A stretch of DNA of 64,000 bases from Fremontodendron californicum (taxonomy: Eukaryota; Streptophyta; Magnoliopsida; Malvales; Malvaceae). The first letter of the stretch is position 1; every line of letters begins with the position of its first letter. Below the pieces are notes generated by a model, which made no database searches, was not told the DNA's origin, and worked only from the letters and a program-made list of their open reading frames with translations. The translations under genes and the position numbers were made by a program. The stretch lies in assembly GCA_030761205.1 (NCBI GenBank), contig JAULJL010000015.1, forward strand, positions 16,001,501 to 16,065,500, written 5' to 3'. This document shows, in pieces, positions 11,731 through 22,315 of this stretch.

Positions 11731-12650
11731 CGGTCGGGTACGGATCCTAAATCGATCCGCGAGTCAATGTATGGAATAACTTTTTTAAATACATTATTTA
11801 AAAATAAAATAAAAAAATAATTAATAAAATAAATTTCTTTTTTTAACTTTTTTTTTTCCGGGCGGGTCGGGTACGGATCCTAAATGGACTCGCGAGTCAA
11901 CGTGTGAACCAACCCTTTTAAATAGATCATTTATAAATAAAATAAAAAAACTAAAAGTTAAAAGAATTAAAGAATTAAAAATAATTAATAAAATAAAAAT
12001 TTTATTTTTTTTCGAGCGGGTCGGGTACGGACCTAAATCGACCGCGAGTCAACGTGTGGGCCAACCCTTTAAATACATCATTTAAAAATAAAATAAAAGT
12101 AATTAATAAACTAAATTTTTTTTTTTAACTTTTTTTCTCGAGCCGGTTAGATATGGATACTAAATCGACTCGCGAATCAACTTGCAGATCAACCTCTTTA
12201 AAATATATCATTTAAAAGTAAAATAAAAAACTAAAACTAAAAATAATTAATAAAATAATTTTTTTTTTAATTTTTTCTCAAACGAGTCAGATGCGAATCC
12301 TAAATCGACCCGCGAATCAAGGTAAAAGTCAACCCCTTTAAATAAATCATTTAAAATAAAATACAATAATTAATTAATAAAATAATTTTTTTTTTTAAGT
12401 TTTTTCCCGTGTGGATCGGGTAAGAATCTTAAATCGACTCGCGAGTCAACTTGCGAACCAACCCCTTTAAATATATCATTTAAAAATAAAATAAAAATAG
12501 AAAACTAAAAGCTAGAAAAAAAACTATAAATAATTAATAAAATATATTTTTATTTTTTTCTCGAACAGATCGGATACGGATCTTAAATTGATTCGTGAGT
12601 TATCTTACAGACCAACCCCTTTAAATAAATTATAAAAAAATAAAATAAAA
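11180..12650. repeat. Degenerate tandem array, period about 130-150 bp, unknown family
   Basis: Nine or so modules, each with GGTCGGGTACGGATCCTAAA, then TCGACCCGCGAGTCAACGTG, then a CCAACCCCTTTAAATA tail and an A/T-rich spacer. Module starts are near 11190, 11655, 11728, 11863, 12015, 12143, 12281, 12411 and 12566. GC-rich cores alternate with A/T-rich spacers. No terminal repeats or coding domain were found, so the parent element is unidentified. Confidence 0.65.
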
Positions 12651-13844
12651 ATAACTTAAAACTAAAAATTTAAAAAAAAATAAAAAAATCTAAAATCTAA
12701 AATAACTTGAGCAAAGCACGCAGGACCAAATTAATTTTTTTTATGTTAAATAGTTGGACAAAATTGTCCCTAATATATTTCAAGAAAATCTCTCGAGTCC
12801 TAAGGACTCAAAAATCATATATAGAGATACCAAATTTATCAAAGTTAGTCAACTGCCCATCCATTGAAATGTTACTTAATCTTCCAAGTTCCGACGACAG
12901 TGTGCCTCGACCTGTCCAAGGGCTGGTTAGATTATCTGTTCAAAGGCTGGGTGGGTTACTTGGCCGACAGACTCGGCCTGAATTAAGTCGGATTTAGATA
13001 AATTTTTTTCAATTTGGATCGGTTCGGTTTGGCTTGAATTACTGTTTATTTAATAAAATTATTTTTTATTTAAATTTAATTATAAAAATATATAAATATT
13101 AATATAAATATGGTCCTAATGTTAAGTTTGGACCCTTGGATCCTTTGATCCAATGGCTCCCAATTATCCCCCTAAATACCCCCTACTTCAATTTAATTTT
13201 AATCCATCATTTTTGTGGATCCTTGGATCCCAAAAATTAATGGTCAAGATTAAAACAAAAGGAGGAAGCAAAGGGTAATGTCTAAGTTACCAAACCTTTC
13301 TTTCCATTTCTAAACATTTTTCCGTTCCTGTTTCGTTTTCTTTTTAAATTCTATTTCTAGTTTTAAATTTTAATCAAAACATTACATTTTTAGAAATCAA
13401 AATGAGGCCATCATTTAAAGCCCGAGGCTAAAATCTCCATGTTCCAAGGTTTACTTGAAAAATCAAGAATTAGTGATTTTTTTGCGCAATTTCGTTTTAT
13501 TAATTTAAGCTAAAATATATAGATAATTCAACACATTTAGATTCCCAAAATTATAACCCTAAAAATTACTAAATTTTATAAATGGCAAGCTTGGGGTGAA
13601 TTTAAAAAATTGAAAAAATTAAGAAACCGATCCGGACAAAATTAGATATTTACAATTGGTCCTCTTTACTCATTAATGAGAAACAAGAATAGGACGAAAA
13701 CAATAGACATCAATTTTGTTCGACTCTAATAATCGTCTTCGAAAAAAAAAATAAAAAGGTCCTCTGGAGGAAAGATGAAAAAGCATTTTTAAAACATATA
13801 TAACAAAATTTTGGAGTTCAAGAAAAAAATCCTTGACCTTAGTA
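12651..13844. other. Intergenic, AT-rich, no gene recognised
   Basis: The only structure seen is a GGATCC-rich partly self-complementary stretch at about 13130-13225 and a GC-richer patch at about 12895-13030 (CCTGTCCAAGGGCTGG) that resembles plant hAT-type termini but lacks a partner end. A 96-codon open frame at 12707 has no recognisable domain. Confidence 0.4.
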
Positions 13845-14520
13845 CCAAGATTCTATCTAGTTAAAAGTAAATTTGATAAACAAATATCTTACTTTGATAC
13901 CACGACTGAACTCATTTTGGAAAAACAAGTTCAACTTAAAAAAAAAAATACCTTGTGTTTTGATACCATGGGTTGACCCATTTTAAAAACACAAGTTAGA
14001 CTTTAAAAGAGAATACCTTGACTTTAATATTAAGGCCCGACACATTTTAATAAACGAGTTCGATTTTAAAAAGAGAACACTTTGACTATGATATCAAGAC
14101 TCGACTAATTTTAATGAAACGAGTTCAACTTTAAAAAGAAAATATCTTGACTTTTATTACCAAGGCCAGACCCATTTGAGAAAACAAGTTCGACTTTAAA
14201 AAACAAACATATTGACTTTAACACCAAGGTCTGACCCATTTTGAGAAAATGGATTTAACTTTAAAAAGAAAATACCTTGACTTTAATAATAATGCTCAAT
14301 CAATTTCAAGAAAACAAGTGCAACTTTAAAAAGAGAATACTTTAGATTTAATACCAAAGCTCGACTCATTTTTTTTGAAAACAAGTTCAACTTTAAAAAG
14401 AAAATACCTTGAGTTTAATACCAAGACTGGACCCATTTTAAGAAAATAAGTTCGACCTTAAAAAGAAAATATCTTGATTTTATAGCAACGTTCGACCCAT
14501 TTTTTAGGGAAATAAGTTCT
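13845..14520 (-). repeat. Orphan Tat/Ogre 3'-spacer satellite, reverse orientation
   Basis: About ten units of 63-67 bp, each with ACAAGTTCGACTTTAAAAAG, AAAATACCTTGACTTTAATA and CCAAGGCCCGACCCATTTT. The reverse complement matches the unit of the arrays at 2903-3290 and 36990-38000 (GAGGTATTTTC, AATCGAACTTGTTTTC, ATGAGTCGAGCC). No LTR, PPT or other Tat/Ogre landmark was seen beside it, so the array appears either to have expanded away from its parent element or to be all that is left of one. Confidence 0.75.
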
Positions 14521-14900
14521 ATTCTTTGACAATTCTCTACTTTCCAAAAAGAATCATTTTCCATAAAACGGGTTTTGATCTTGAAAATCCTTCTTCGAAA
14601 TTTTCTCAAAATGTACCTCGATATTTGAAAATTTTTCTTGAAATGTTCTTTAATTTGATTTTTTGAAACTTTTTCCTCGAATGGTTCTTTCATTTTGATC
14701 GTGAAAATTATCCCTCGAAATTTTCTTCGAAAGGTCCTTCAATTTTGATTGTGAATTTTTATTCCTTGAAAGATTTTTTTTTTATTTTGAAAATTTTCCT
14801 TTGAAATTTTCCTTGGAAGGTTCTTAAATTTTGATTTTAGAAAATTTTCCTTCGAAAGATTCTTTGATTTTTAAAACTTTTGAGAATCATACCGGAGATT
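14520..14900. repeat. Degenerate tandem array, TTTTGATC/GAAATTTTCTTCGAAAGG motif
   Basis: About seven loose units of roughly 45-60 bp containing GAAAATTTTCCTTCGAAAGG and TTCTTTAATTTTGATTTT variants. It directly abuts the reversed 65-bp array and may be part of the same ancient element. The copia insertion follows at 14931. Confidence 0.55.
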
Positions 14901-14930
14901 TTACAAATGATGCTCGGAAAACTTAAAAAT

Positions 14931-15557
14931 TGTTGGAATTGTGGCTCAAAACCACAAAAGAATTTGGCTTGAAATTCTCAACCTCATAGTCAACCAAAGC
15001 TGCCAAAACCATTCTAAAGTCTTCCAGCTTGAGATGTAGAATTTGTAGCAAATTTTGCTACGTTGTTAGCAGCCTTTGTATGGTGGCTGGTGGCATGGTG
15101 GCTATGGTGTATTCACACCATAAGCCTTGCCTATAAATAGGCATAAGGTTGAGAGCTTGGAGAGTGCAGGAGCAGAGGAGAGCAGAGGAGAAATGAGCTA
15201 GAGCTCCAAAGGTGAGCTCCAAGAGCTCCCTCCCGGTTGAGGCATAGTGAGAGCTCCAGAGGGAGCCCCTCCCGGTCGAGGTGATGAGAGAGTTTAGAGG
15301 CAGTAGCTGCCTGTTAGATGCTTGTGTATTGAGGTGTTGAGTGTGTGCTAAAAAGAGCACTTGTAATATGTAGCCGGTTTGTATCCGGTTTGTACTCCAT
15401 CTCCGATTAAATACAAAGCTTTGCTCCTCCTCCCGTGGACGTAGGTATATTGGCCGAACCACGTAAAATATCTGTGTTTCTTTTGTGTGTTCAGTTCCTA
15501 TTTTCTCATCTCTTATTTTAGTTGTGAGACACTATTCCGTCACTCTGGTACCTAACA
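14931..15557 (+). repeat. 5' LTR of the copia element (627 bp)
   Basis: It begins TGTTGGAATTGTGG and ends GGTACCTAACA. A GAGCTCCA-rich imperfect repeat lies at about 15195-15280. A 134-codon frame on the reverse strand also appears in the 3' LTR and is a by-product, not a gene. Confidence 0.95.
15131..15140 (+). promoter_or_regulatory. TATA box of the 5' LTR
   Basis: CTATAAATAG sits within a small palindromic context (GCCTATAAATAGGC). It is about 425 bp before the LTR end and is the best candidate for the start of element transcription; the 3' LTR has the same box at 19110-19119. Confidence 0.65.
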
Positions 15558-15558
15558 G

Positions 15559-15570
15559 TGGTATCAGAGC
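15559..15570 (+). promoter_or_regulatory. Primer binding site, initiator tRNA-Met
   Basis: TGGTATCAGAGC lies one base after the LTR. This is the standard complement of the 3' end of initiator tRNA-Met used by plant copia elements to prime minus-strand synthesis. Confidence 0.92.
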
Positions 15571-16002
15571 CATTGGTTCGTGGTCCTTATTCCGCTGCAG
15601 TGAAAGTGTTGGTTCTTAGTATGCTCTGTGGTTGCAGTATTGTCTGATCTTCCACATCAGAAAAGAATTATTCTTGTTGCTGGAAATAAAGTGTGGTAGT
15701 GTGAAAGTGTCTAGGGAAGTTCTGGCTAGGAAAGACTTGGTATTTAAGTGTGTCTATCAGTGACCCACCTCTCTTTCCTGGGAACCTACCTGGTGCACTA
15801 TTCACGGGCTACGGTCACTGTTCCAGTATACGGTCACTATTCACGTATACGGTTACTATTCATACGTGTGGTTGTATACTTTTGCAGTAATTGTTAACGT
15901 ATACTGGATTTGTTCTAGTGTACGACATACGTACAATACTGTTCACGTATACGGTACTATTCACGGTGAAATAGTGTAACTCGCTTCAGTTCGTGTACAA
16001 CC
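15571..16002 (+). other. Copia 5' leader with TACGGTCACTATTCACG repeats
   Basis: Untranslated leader between primer site and gag start. From about 15800 to 15965 it holds five or six imperfect copies of TACGGT(C)ACTATTCACGTA. No open frame of note. Confidence 0.6.
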
Positions 16003-16056
16003 ATGGCAGCAAAATTCGAGATAGAGAAGTTCAGTGGGAGAAATTTCTCCTTGTGG
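16003..16056 (+). pseudogene. Copia gag, N-terminal 18 codons only
   Basis: The start MAAKFEIEKFSGRNFSLW matches the opening of copia-type Gag, which normally continues for roughly 250-300 residues and forms the particle shell. Here it runs straight into the region just upstream of the integrase zinc domain, in a different frame. The join lies within TTGTGG (about 16051-16056), a likely short-homology deletion point. Confidence 0.8.
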
Positions 16057-18835
16057 AATATTGAAAGTAGTGAAAGGAAACCTTGTGGTGATGAAAGCAG
16101 AGAAGATCACAAGCAATCTATACATGCTTTTGGGAGAGACGTTGCAAGAGGCAGATGCATCAGTTGCAGCAGCCAACCAAGAAGAAACGACGATGATGTG
16201 GCATCGCAGATTAGACCATATGTCAGAGCGAGGCTTGAAAGTCCTTGCAGAACGCAATCTCCTGCCCGGGCTCAAGATGGTCAATTTACCTTTCTGTGAG
16301 CACTGTGTGATAAGCAAGCAGCATAGATTGAAGTTTGCTAAAGTAACTACAAGAAGCAAACACATACTGGACTTAATCCATTCTGATGTGTGGGAGTCAC
16401 CAGAAATATCCCTGGGTGGAGCAAAGTATTTTGTATCATTCATTGATGACTATTCCAGGAGATTATGGGTGTACCCAATCAAGAAGAAGTCAGATGTGCT
16501 TCCAGTATTCAAGGAGTTCAAAGCACAAGTAGAGCTTGAAACTGGGAAAAGAATCAAGTGCTTGAGGACAGACAATGGAGGAGAATATGTAGACGGTAAC
16601 TTTCTAGCATTCTGTAAGAAAGAGGGTATTATGAGACAATTCACGGTTGCACATACGCCTCAACAGAATGGTGTAGCAGAGCGGATGAACAGAACTCTCC
16701 TAGATAGAACAAGAGCCATGCTGAGAACAGCGGGATTGGCCAAATCTTTCTGGGCAGAAGCAGTCAAAACCACCTGTTATGTGATAAATCGATCACCATC
16801 AACGGCGATTGGTTTGAAGACGCCTATGGAGATGTAGAAAGGAAAGCCAGCTGATTATTCTTCTCTACATGTGTTTGGATGTCCTGTGTACGTGATGTAC
16901 AACTCCCAAGAAAGAACAAAGCTGGATCCAAAATCCAGAAAATGTATATTCTTGGGTTATGCTGACGGTGTTAAGGGGTATCGCCTGTGGGATCCCACTG
17001 CCCGCAAGGTTGTTGTCAGCAGAGATGTAGTTTTTGCAGAAAATGAACTGCAAAGTGAGCAAACAAATGACAACACTTCAAAAGAGACTGCTACAGTGCA
17101 GATGGATAGAAATTCTCAAGAAGATGATTCTTCTGAAGCAGAACCAGAGCATGAGGTACCAGAACCAGTTGAGTCCGAGGCTGTAGAAGTTCGACGGTCA
17201 ACTCGTGAGAGAAGGCCTCCAAATTGGCACACGGAGTATGTTACGGAGAGCAATGTTGCATACTGTCTTTTAACAGAGGATGGAGAGCCATCAACTTTTC
17301 ATGAAGCTACTAGTAGCCCAGATGCTTCTCTGTGGATGACAGCAATGCAGGAAGAAATTGAAGCTCTTCACAAGAACGAGACATGGGAACTGGTGGAATT
17401 ACCACGTGGCAGAAAAGCCATTGGTAACAAATGGGTCTACAAGATCAAGCGGGATAGCAATGATCAAGTAGAACGATATCGTGCTAGATTGGTTGTAAAA
17501 GGATATGCTCAGAAAGAAGGTATTGACTTCAACGAGATATTTTCTCCAGTTGTCAGACTTACTACTATCAGAGTAGTGTTGGCTATGTGTGCTGCATTTG
17601 ATTTACATCTTGAACAACTAGATGTAAAGACGGCTTTCCTACATGGAGAGCTTATTTATATGCTCCAACCAGAAGGTTTTGTTGAAACAGGCAAAGAAAA
17701 CTTGGTTTGCAGGTTGACCAAATCTCTGTACGGTCTAAAGTAGGCGCCCAGATGTTGGTACAAGAGATTTGATTCTTTCATAATTAGCCTTGAATACAAC
17801 AGACTGAGTTCAGACCATTGTACGTACTACAAGAGGTTTGATGATAATGATTTCATTATTTTGCTGTTGTATGTGGATGACATGTTGGTGGTAGGCCCCA
17901 ACAAAGATCGAATCCAAGATTTGAAGGCACAGTTGGCTAGGGAGTTCGATATGAAGGACTTGGGACCCGCAAACAAGATTTTAGGGATGCAAATTCACCG
18001 AGACAGAAAAGACAGGAAAATTTGGCTTTCTCAAAAGAATTATCTGAGGAAGGTCTTGCGACGCTTCAACATGCAAGACTGTAAGCCAATATCTACCCCA
18101 CTTCCTGTCAATTGTAAATTATCCTCAGGTATGAGTCCTAGCAATGAAGCAGAGAGGATGGAAATGTCTCGAGTACCGTATGCATCAGCGGTGGGAAGCC
18201 TTATGTATGCTATGATATGTACAAGACCAGACATTGCACAAGCAGTGGGAGCGGTCAGTCGATTTATGGCAGATCCTGGTAGAGAGCATTGGAATGTTGT
18301 TAAGAGGATCCTTAGATACATTAAAGGAACCTCAGATGTTGCATTATGTTTTGGAGGATCAGAACTTGTTGTCAGGGGTTATGTTGATTCAGATTTTGCA
18401 GGTGATCTTAATAAAAGGAAATCCACTACTGGCTATGTGTTCACACTTGCAGGAGGAGCGGTAAGCTGGTTATCTAAGTTACAGACTGTTGTAGCTTTGT
18501 CTACTACAGAAGCTGAGTACATGGCAGCTACCCAAGCATGCAAGGAAGCAATATGGATACAAAGGTTAATGGAAGAACTCGGGCACAAGCAGCAGAAGAT
18601 TATTGTGTATTGTGACAGTCAGAGTGCCTTGCACATTGCAAGGAATCCAGCCTTTCATTCCAGGACAAAGCATATAGGTATACAGTATCACTTTGTTCGA
18701 GAAGTAGTAGAAGAAGGAAGTGTGGATATGCAAAAGATTCACACCAAAGACAACCTAGCAGATGTTATGACAAAGCCAATCAACACTGACAAGTTTATTT
18801 GGTGTCGATCCTCCTATGGTCTATCAGAAACGTAA
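16057..18835 (+). pseudogene. Copia pol (integrase, reverse transcriptase, RNase H), two nonsense codons
   Basis: Apart from two amber codons (16835-16837 and 17741-17743) one frame is open to 18835. The pre-integrase zinc region reads WHRRLDHMSERGLK ... FCEHCVISKQHRLKF. Integrase catalytic residues are visible in HSDVW, LRTDNGGEY and NGVAERMNRT. RT shows KWVYKIKRDS, LDVKTAFLHGEL and the YVDDM active site. RNase H shows VDSDFAGDLNKRKSTTGY, ALSTTEAEYMAATQACKEA and CDSQSALHIARNPAFHSRTKH. The second stop sits in the conserved SLYGLK-APR motif, where Gln is usual; the first follows TPMEM, where Trp is usual. The protease is missing. The element cannot supply its own enzymes. Confidence 0.93.
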
Positions 18836-18898
18836 GCAACATGGAATGGCAAGACAGAAAGAGTGGTGTGAAGATATGATTGGTTTAATCAAATCTTC

Positions 18899-18908
18899 AA
18901 GTGGGAGA
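18899..18908 (+). promoter_or_regulatory. Polypurine tract of the copia element
   Basis: AAGTGGGAGA lies two bases before the 3' LTR and would prime plus-strand synthesis. Confidence 0.85.
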
Positions 18909-18909
18909 T

Positions 18910-19536
18910 TGTTGGAATTGTGGCTCAAAACCACAAAAGAATTTGGCTTGAAATTCTCAACCTCATAGTCAACCAAAGCTGCCAAAACCATTCTAAAGTC
19001 TTCCAGCTTGAGATGTAGAATTTGTAGCAAATTTTGCTACGTTGTTAGCAGCCTTTGTATGGTGGCTGGTGGCATGGTGGCTATGGTGTATTCACACCAT
19101 AAGCCTTGCCTATAAATAGGCATAAGGTTGAGAGCTTGGAGAGTGCAGGAGCAGAGGAGAGCAGAGGAGAAATGAGCTAGAGCTCCAAAGGTGAGCTCCA
19201 AGAGCTCCCTCCCGGTTGAGGCATAGTGAGAGCTCCAGAGGGAGCCCCTCCCGGTCGAGGTGATGAGAGAGTTTAGAGGCAGTAGCTGCCTGTTAGATGC
19301 TTGTGTATTGAGGTGTTGAGTGTGTGCTAAAAAGAGCACTTGTAATATGTAGCCGGTTTGTATCCGGTTTGTACTCCATCTCCGATTAAATACAAAGCTT
19401 TGCTCCTCCTCCCGTGGACGTAGGTATATTGGCCGAACCACGTAAAATATCTGTGTTTCTTTTGTGTGTTCAGTTCCTATTTTCTCATCTCTTATTTTAG
19501 TTGTGAGACACTATTCCGTCACTCTGGTACCCAACA
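18910..19536 (+). repeat. 3' LTR of the copia element (627 bp)
   Basis: Same length and, on reading through, the same sequence as the 5' LTR except for CCCAACA in place of CCTAACA at the end. It carries the same TATA box (19110-19119). It could send transcripts toward 19537-20200, convergent with the GDSL gene on the other strand. Confidence 0.95.
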
Positions 19537-19541
19537 AAAAT

Positions 19542-20206
19542 CACGACTGGAGGTCTTACATATTGTGCCGGAGACTTAGGGATATATGTCAAACCTGCAA
19601 AAACTGGGAGTTTATCTAAAATATATAGCCATCTAATTGAATGCTTAGGGATTTCTTTTGGAAATTTGGAACCATGTGAGCTTATGCCACTTAACTTTTG
19701 TGTGCTTGTGCCTAATCACATTTCAGGCTTCAGATATGCTGAACTTGCCTGTTTTAGAGGCAATCAACTAAATGGCTACTTGAATTTTCACTAAAGCTTA
19801 AGACCTGGCAGCAGGCCATGCAGACTCCATCGTGATAACATAAGCCACTTACTGTTCATCTCCAAGCTAGAATTTAGCAAAATTCTTCTGTTAAATTTTG
19901 GAAGAAATAGGGGACTGGAAGGATGACAGTTATCAAACCATAGAAAAATACATTTTCATCGATAATTAAACGGTCCAGAAATGTCCTTTGCTTGCTTGGA
20001 ATATCTATTAACAATTTGCTTGCTTGGAGTGAACCTCTCAACAATGGATATTCTCAATGGACAACCAAGAAAGACAACATGCAATTTTTCTTATTGAATA
20101 AAGCATTTCTTTTTATTTGAAGAAAAAAAATGTAAGGGCCAAATCTTACTAAGAAATTTATTTTGTTAATATTGGGATTGAGAAAGCATGAGATACATGC
20201 TTAGAT
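19542..20206. other. Spacer between the copia element and the GDSL gene
   Basis: No domain or repeat recognised. It is less A/T-biased than most spacers here and includes the 3' flank of the GDSL gene. Confidence 0.4.
20157..20162 (-). terminator. Possible polyadenylation signal of the GDSL gene
   Basis: AATAAA on the minus strand about 45 bp after the stop codon; another lies near 20113-20118. Plant signals are loose, so this is only a candidate. Confidence 0.3.
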
Positions 20207-21960
20207 TTAAGATTGTATTAGCTGAATCAAGTTGATAGGAAAAGAAACTGACGAATCCTTTAACAGACGCCTTGCCCATATGAAATGCATACTCTCGGTA
20301 GGGTTGAATGGGTCAAAGAAAACATGGCTACTTCTATCTTTGCATGGTGCTACATTTGCAATACATGGTCTAGTTAAACTTTCATCTACTTCACTACAAC
20401 AGACGCCCTTTACGTCGGTAAATCCTGCAGGAAAAAAAAAGAAATATATATATTTTTTATCACAAATATTACACCACACGATAAACCAAAAGAATTAATT
20501 AAGACGTAATTTCAATTGAAATAAGTAAATTTATTTTCAATCGCAATGTCAAATTGGGCCTAAATATTGAATAATACTCACCATACGATTTAGGCGATGC
20601 ATAGACGTCTTGAAAAATTTTATATAAATCTCCAAGAACAAATTTTGATCCCGAAAGTGTGGATTGCAGTTCTTTTAATAAATTAGACAGGCGTTTGTTA
20701 AATAACAATGCCCTATCATTGGCTGTGCCATCGCACTCTTCACCATAAAGTAGGTGCGGCTGGCATCCTATTGGAGATGCATTATTCACCACAATTTTAC
20801 GTGCTCCAAGTTGATATAATCTCTATATATGTCAAAAAAACAAGAACAAAAAATTCGGTGTTAATTGGTTTTGAAATACTAAAAAAGAAAACATAAATCA
20901 TTCCCTAAAATTATGAGTCATTTTGCCATCTTAATTTGGAGTCATTGGATACTTTAGCATTTTTCTTAACAAATTTACCTGTAAATGCTTGGATAAGTCT
21001 TGTATGAGAAGTTGAATATAAAAGTTCTCATCATAGGCATAGCGCAACCCATTCCACTCGATATCCAAGTCAAACGAAATAGTGTTGATAAAAAACAGCG
21101 ATTTTGACAAGTATTTTGAAAAACTTTCCTTGCTTCCAAATTGACTCTGCAACTCTTTTGTCGTATTCTCGAACATCTCTACTTGCTCCTTCAAGCTCGG
21201 CATTGATTCCTGGTGAGAAATTATATACATATATATATATATATATTGTAGTGCATTAAATATAAATCTTTATAGCGCATAGAAAATATATACAATGATG
21301 CTTGTGAAAAAAGTGTTTGATAATGCAATATATCCAAGAAAAAATAATAAATAAACACTAATATTATCTATGAAAGAAAAATTAAGCAGAGGTGTGTTAG
21401 TCTTACAAACAGTTTTCCATATGTTTCGAGGATGCCAGTGAAGCCACTAGCATAATTTAGACCAGTTTGAGGAATTCTATTATCTCCCTTTGACAAACTT
21501 AGCACCGGAGGAGGGAATGGCAAGCCAACAATTTGAGCTGCATAATTAATTAATAATTTTTAAGAGAGAGTAAAAAATTGAGGACTAATTATAAAAATAA
21601 TAATTTATCTGTTTTCATACCAATGAAATCTGCTACAGTTCTTCCATTGGTGTAACGACCAGTGGGTTTTCCACCAAAATCTATTCCATATGGAGTATAA
21701 TTTCTTTGAATTTGTGGGGTATAATTTCTTTGAATTTGTGGGATATGAAAGTAATTATTATTTCCTGCATCAACAAAGGAGTCTCCAAATACATATAAAG
21801 CTGGAAAATCAATGTTGATGTTCTCTAGTGACAAATATTTCAAAATTGACTTTTTCTTTATTTTAAATGGTGGTACTGCAACATTAACATCTGCAGAACC
21901 CATTGAGAAGATTTGAATTAAGAGAAAAAAGATGAAAGTACAATTTATCATTTTCATCAT
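20207..21960 (-). CDS. GDSL esterase/lipase-family protein, five exons, catalytic residues altered
   Basis: Exons on the minus strand: 21960-21621, 21537-21407, 21209-20979, 20822-20582, 20424-20207. All four introns have GT-AG ends and the phases join into 1161 nt, 386 residues. Residues 1-23 look like a secretion signal, as is usual for this family. Block I is FGDSFVDAGNNN (Ser61), block II NYASGFTG (Gly145). In block III the usual GSND reads ISFD, so the oxyanion-hole Asn is Phe203 and the Gly is Ile201. In block V the usual DxxHP reads DPFNP: Asp352 is kept, His is replaced by Asn355. The family hydrolyses esters and acyl lipids in the cell wall or apoplast, but two of the four key positions are lost here, so esterase activity is doubtful. 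An 8-residue tandem duplication QIQRNYTP lies at 75-90. Expression is not shown; a young pseudogene with an open frame is possible. Confidence 0.85.
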
Positions 21961-22315
21961 CTTTTCTTCAACTCAAAAAAAAAAAAAAAAGAAAAGTTAT
22001 TGTATAATTGATTTTTGTACTTAATTTTAATTAGTATTTATACTGAGTATTTTCCCTTTCGGTTTAGAATGTTCAATGTCAACATTCTATTAATAACTTT
22101 AGGTTACTTGCTTTTAACAAGCTTTAAATGTTATAAGGTTCGGTTTTGAACAAATAATCCATTCATAATTACTTTTTTTTTTTGTTACGGAAGTTATGAG
22201 ATACTGTGTGAAACTTGAAAGCTCACTACTCTACAACAATTAATGACTTAATTTTCATTGTTTTTAATTTAAGAAGTTTACGAATGCCATCATTCACTTT
22301 TATATAAAGGACGTT
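21961..22315. other. Upstream region of the GDSL gene
   Basis: AT-rich. It holds a poly-A run (21976-21991) just before the start codon, reading as poly-T in the sense strand, and a candidate TATA box. No upstream open frame of note. Confidence 0.4.
22034..22043 (-). promoter_or_regulatory. Candidate TATA box for the GDSL gene
   Basis: The minus strand reads GTATAAATAC about 75 bp upstream of the start codon, a reasonable spacing for a plant promoter with a short leader. Confidence 0.4.

Larger units (their letters stand above)
14931..19536 (+). mobile_element. Ty1-copia element (Tork/Tnt1-like), young but internally deleted
   Basis: Complete structure: 5-bp direct duplication AAAAT at 14926-14930 and 19537-19541, two 627-bp LTRs, an initiator-tRNA-Met primer site, a gag start, pol, and a polypurine tract. 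The 4606-bp length is below that of a full autonomous copy because most of gag and the protease are missing. I see one base difference between the LTRs (T at 15553, C at 19532), so insertion was recent. Clade assignment rests on the integrase and RNase H motifs and is moderate. Confidence 0.93.

Noticed and set aside
12707..12997. 96-codon frame as a possible gene
   Set aside because: No recognised domain, A/T-rich flanks, and its 3' half lies in a TE-like GC patch.
15058..15462. 134-codon reverse-strand frame, also at 19037-19441
   Set aside because: Lies wholly in the copia LTR and is duplicated only because the LTR is; no known domain.
16835..17743. Possible programmed readthrough at the two amber codons of copia pol
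   Set aside because: They fall at conserved coding positions (Trp and Gln), not at a gag-pol boundary, and gag and protease are already deleted; simple nonsense mutations are more likely.
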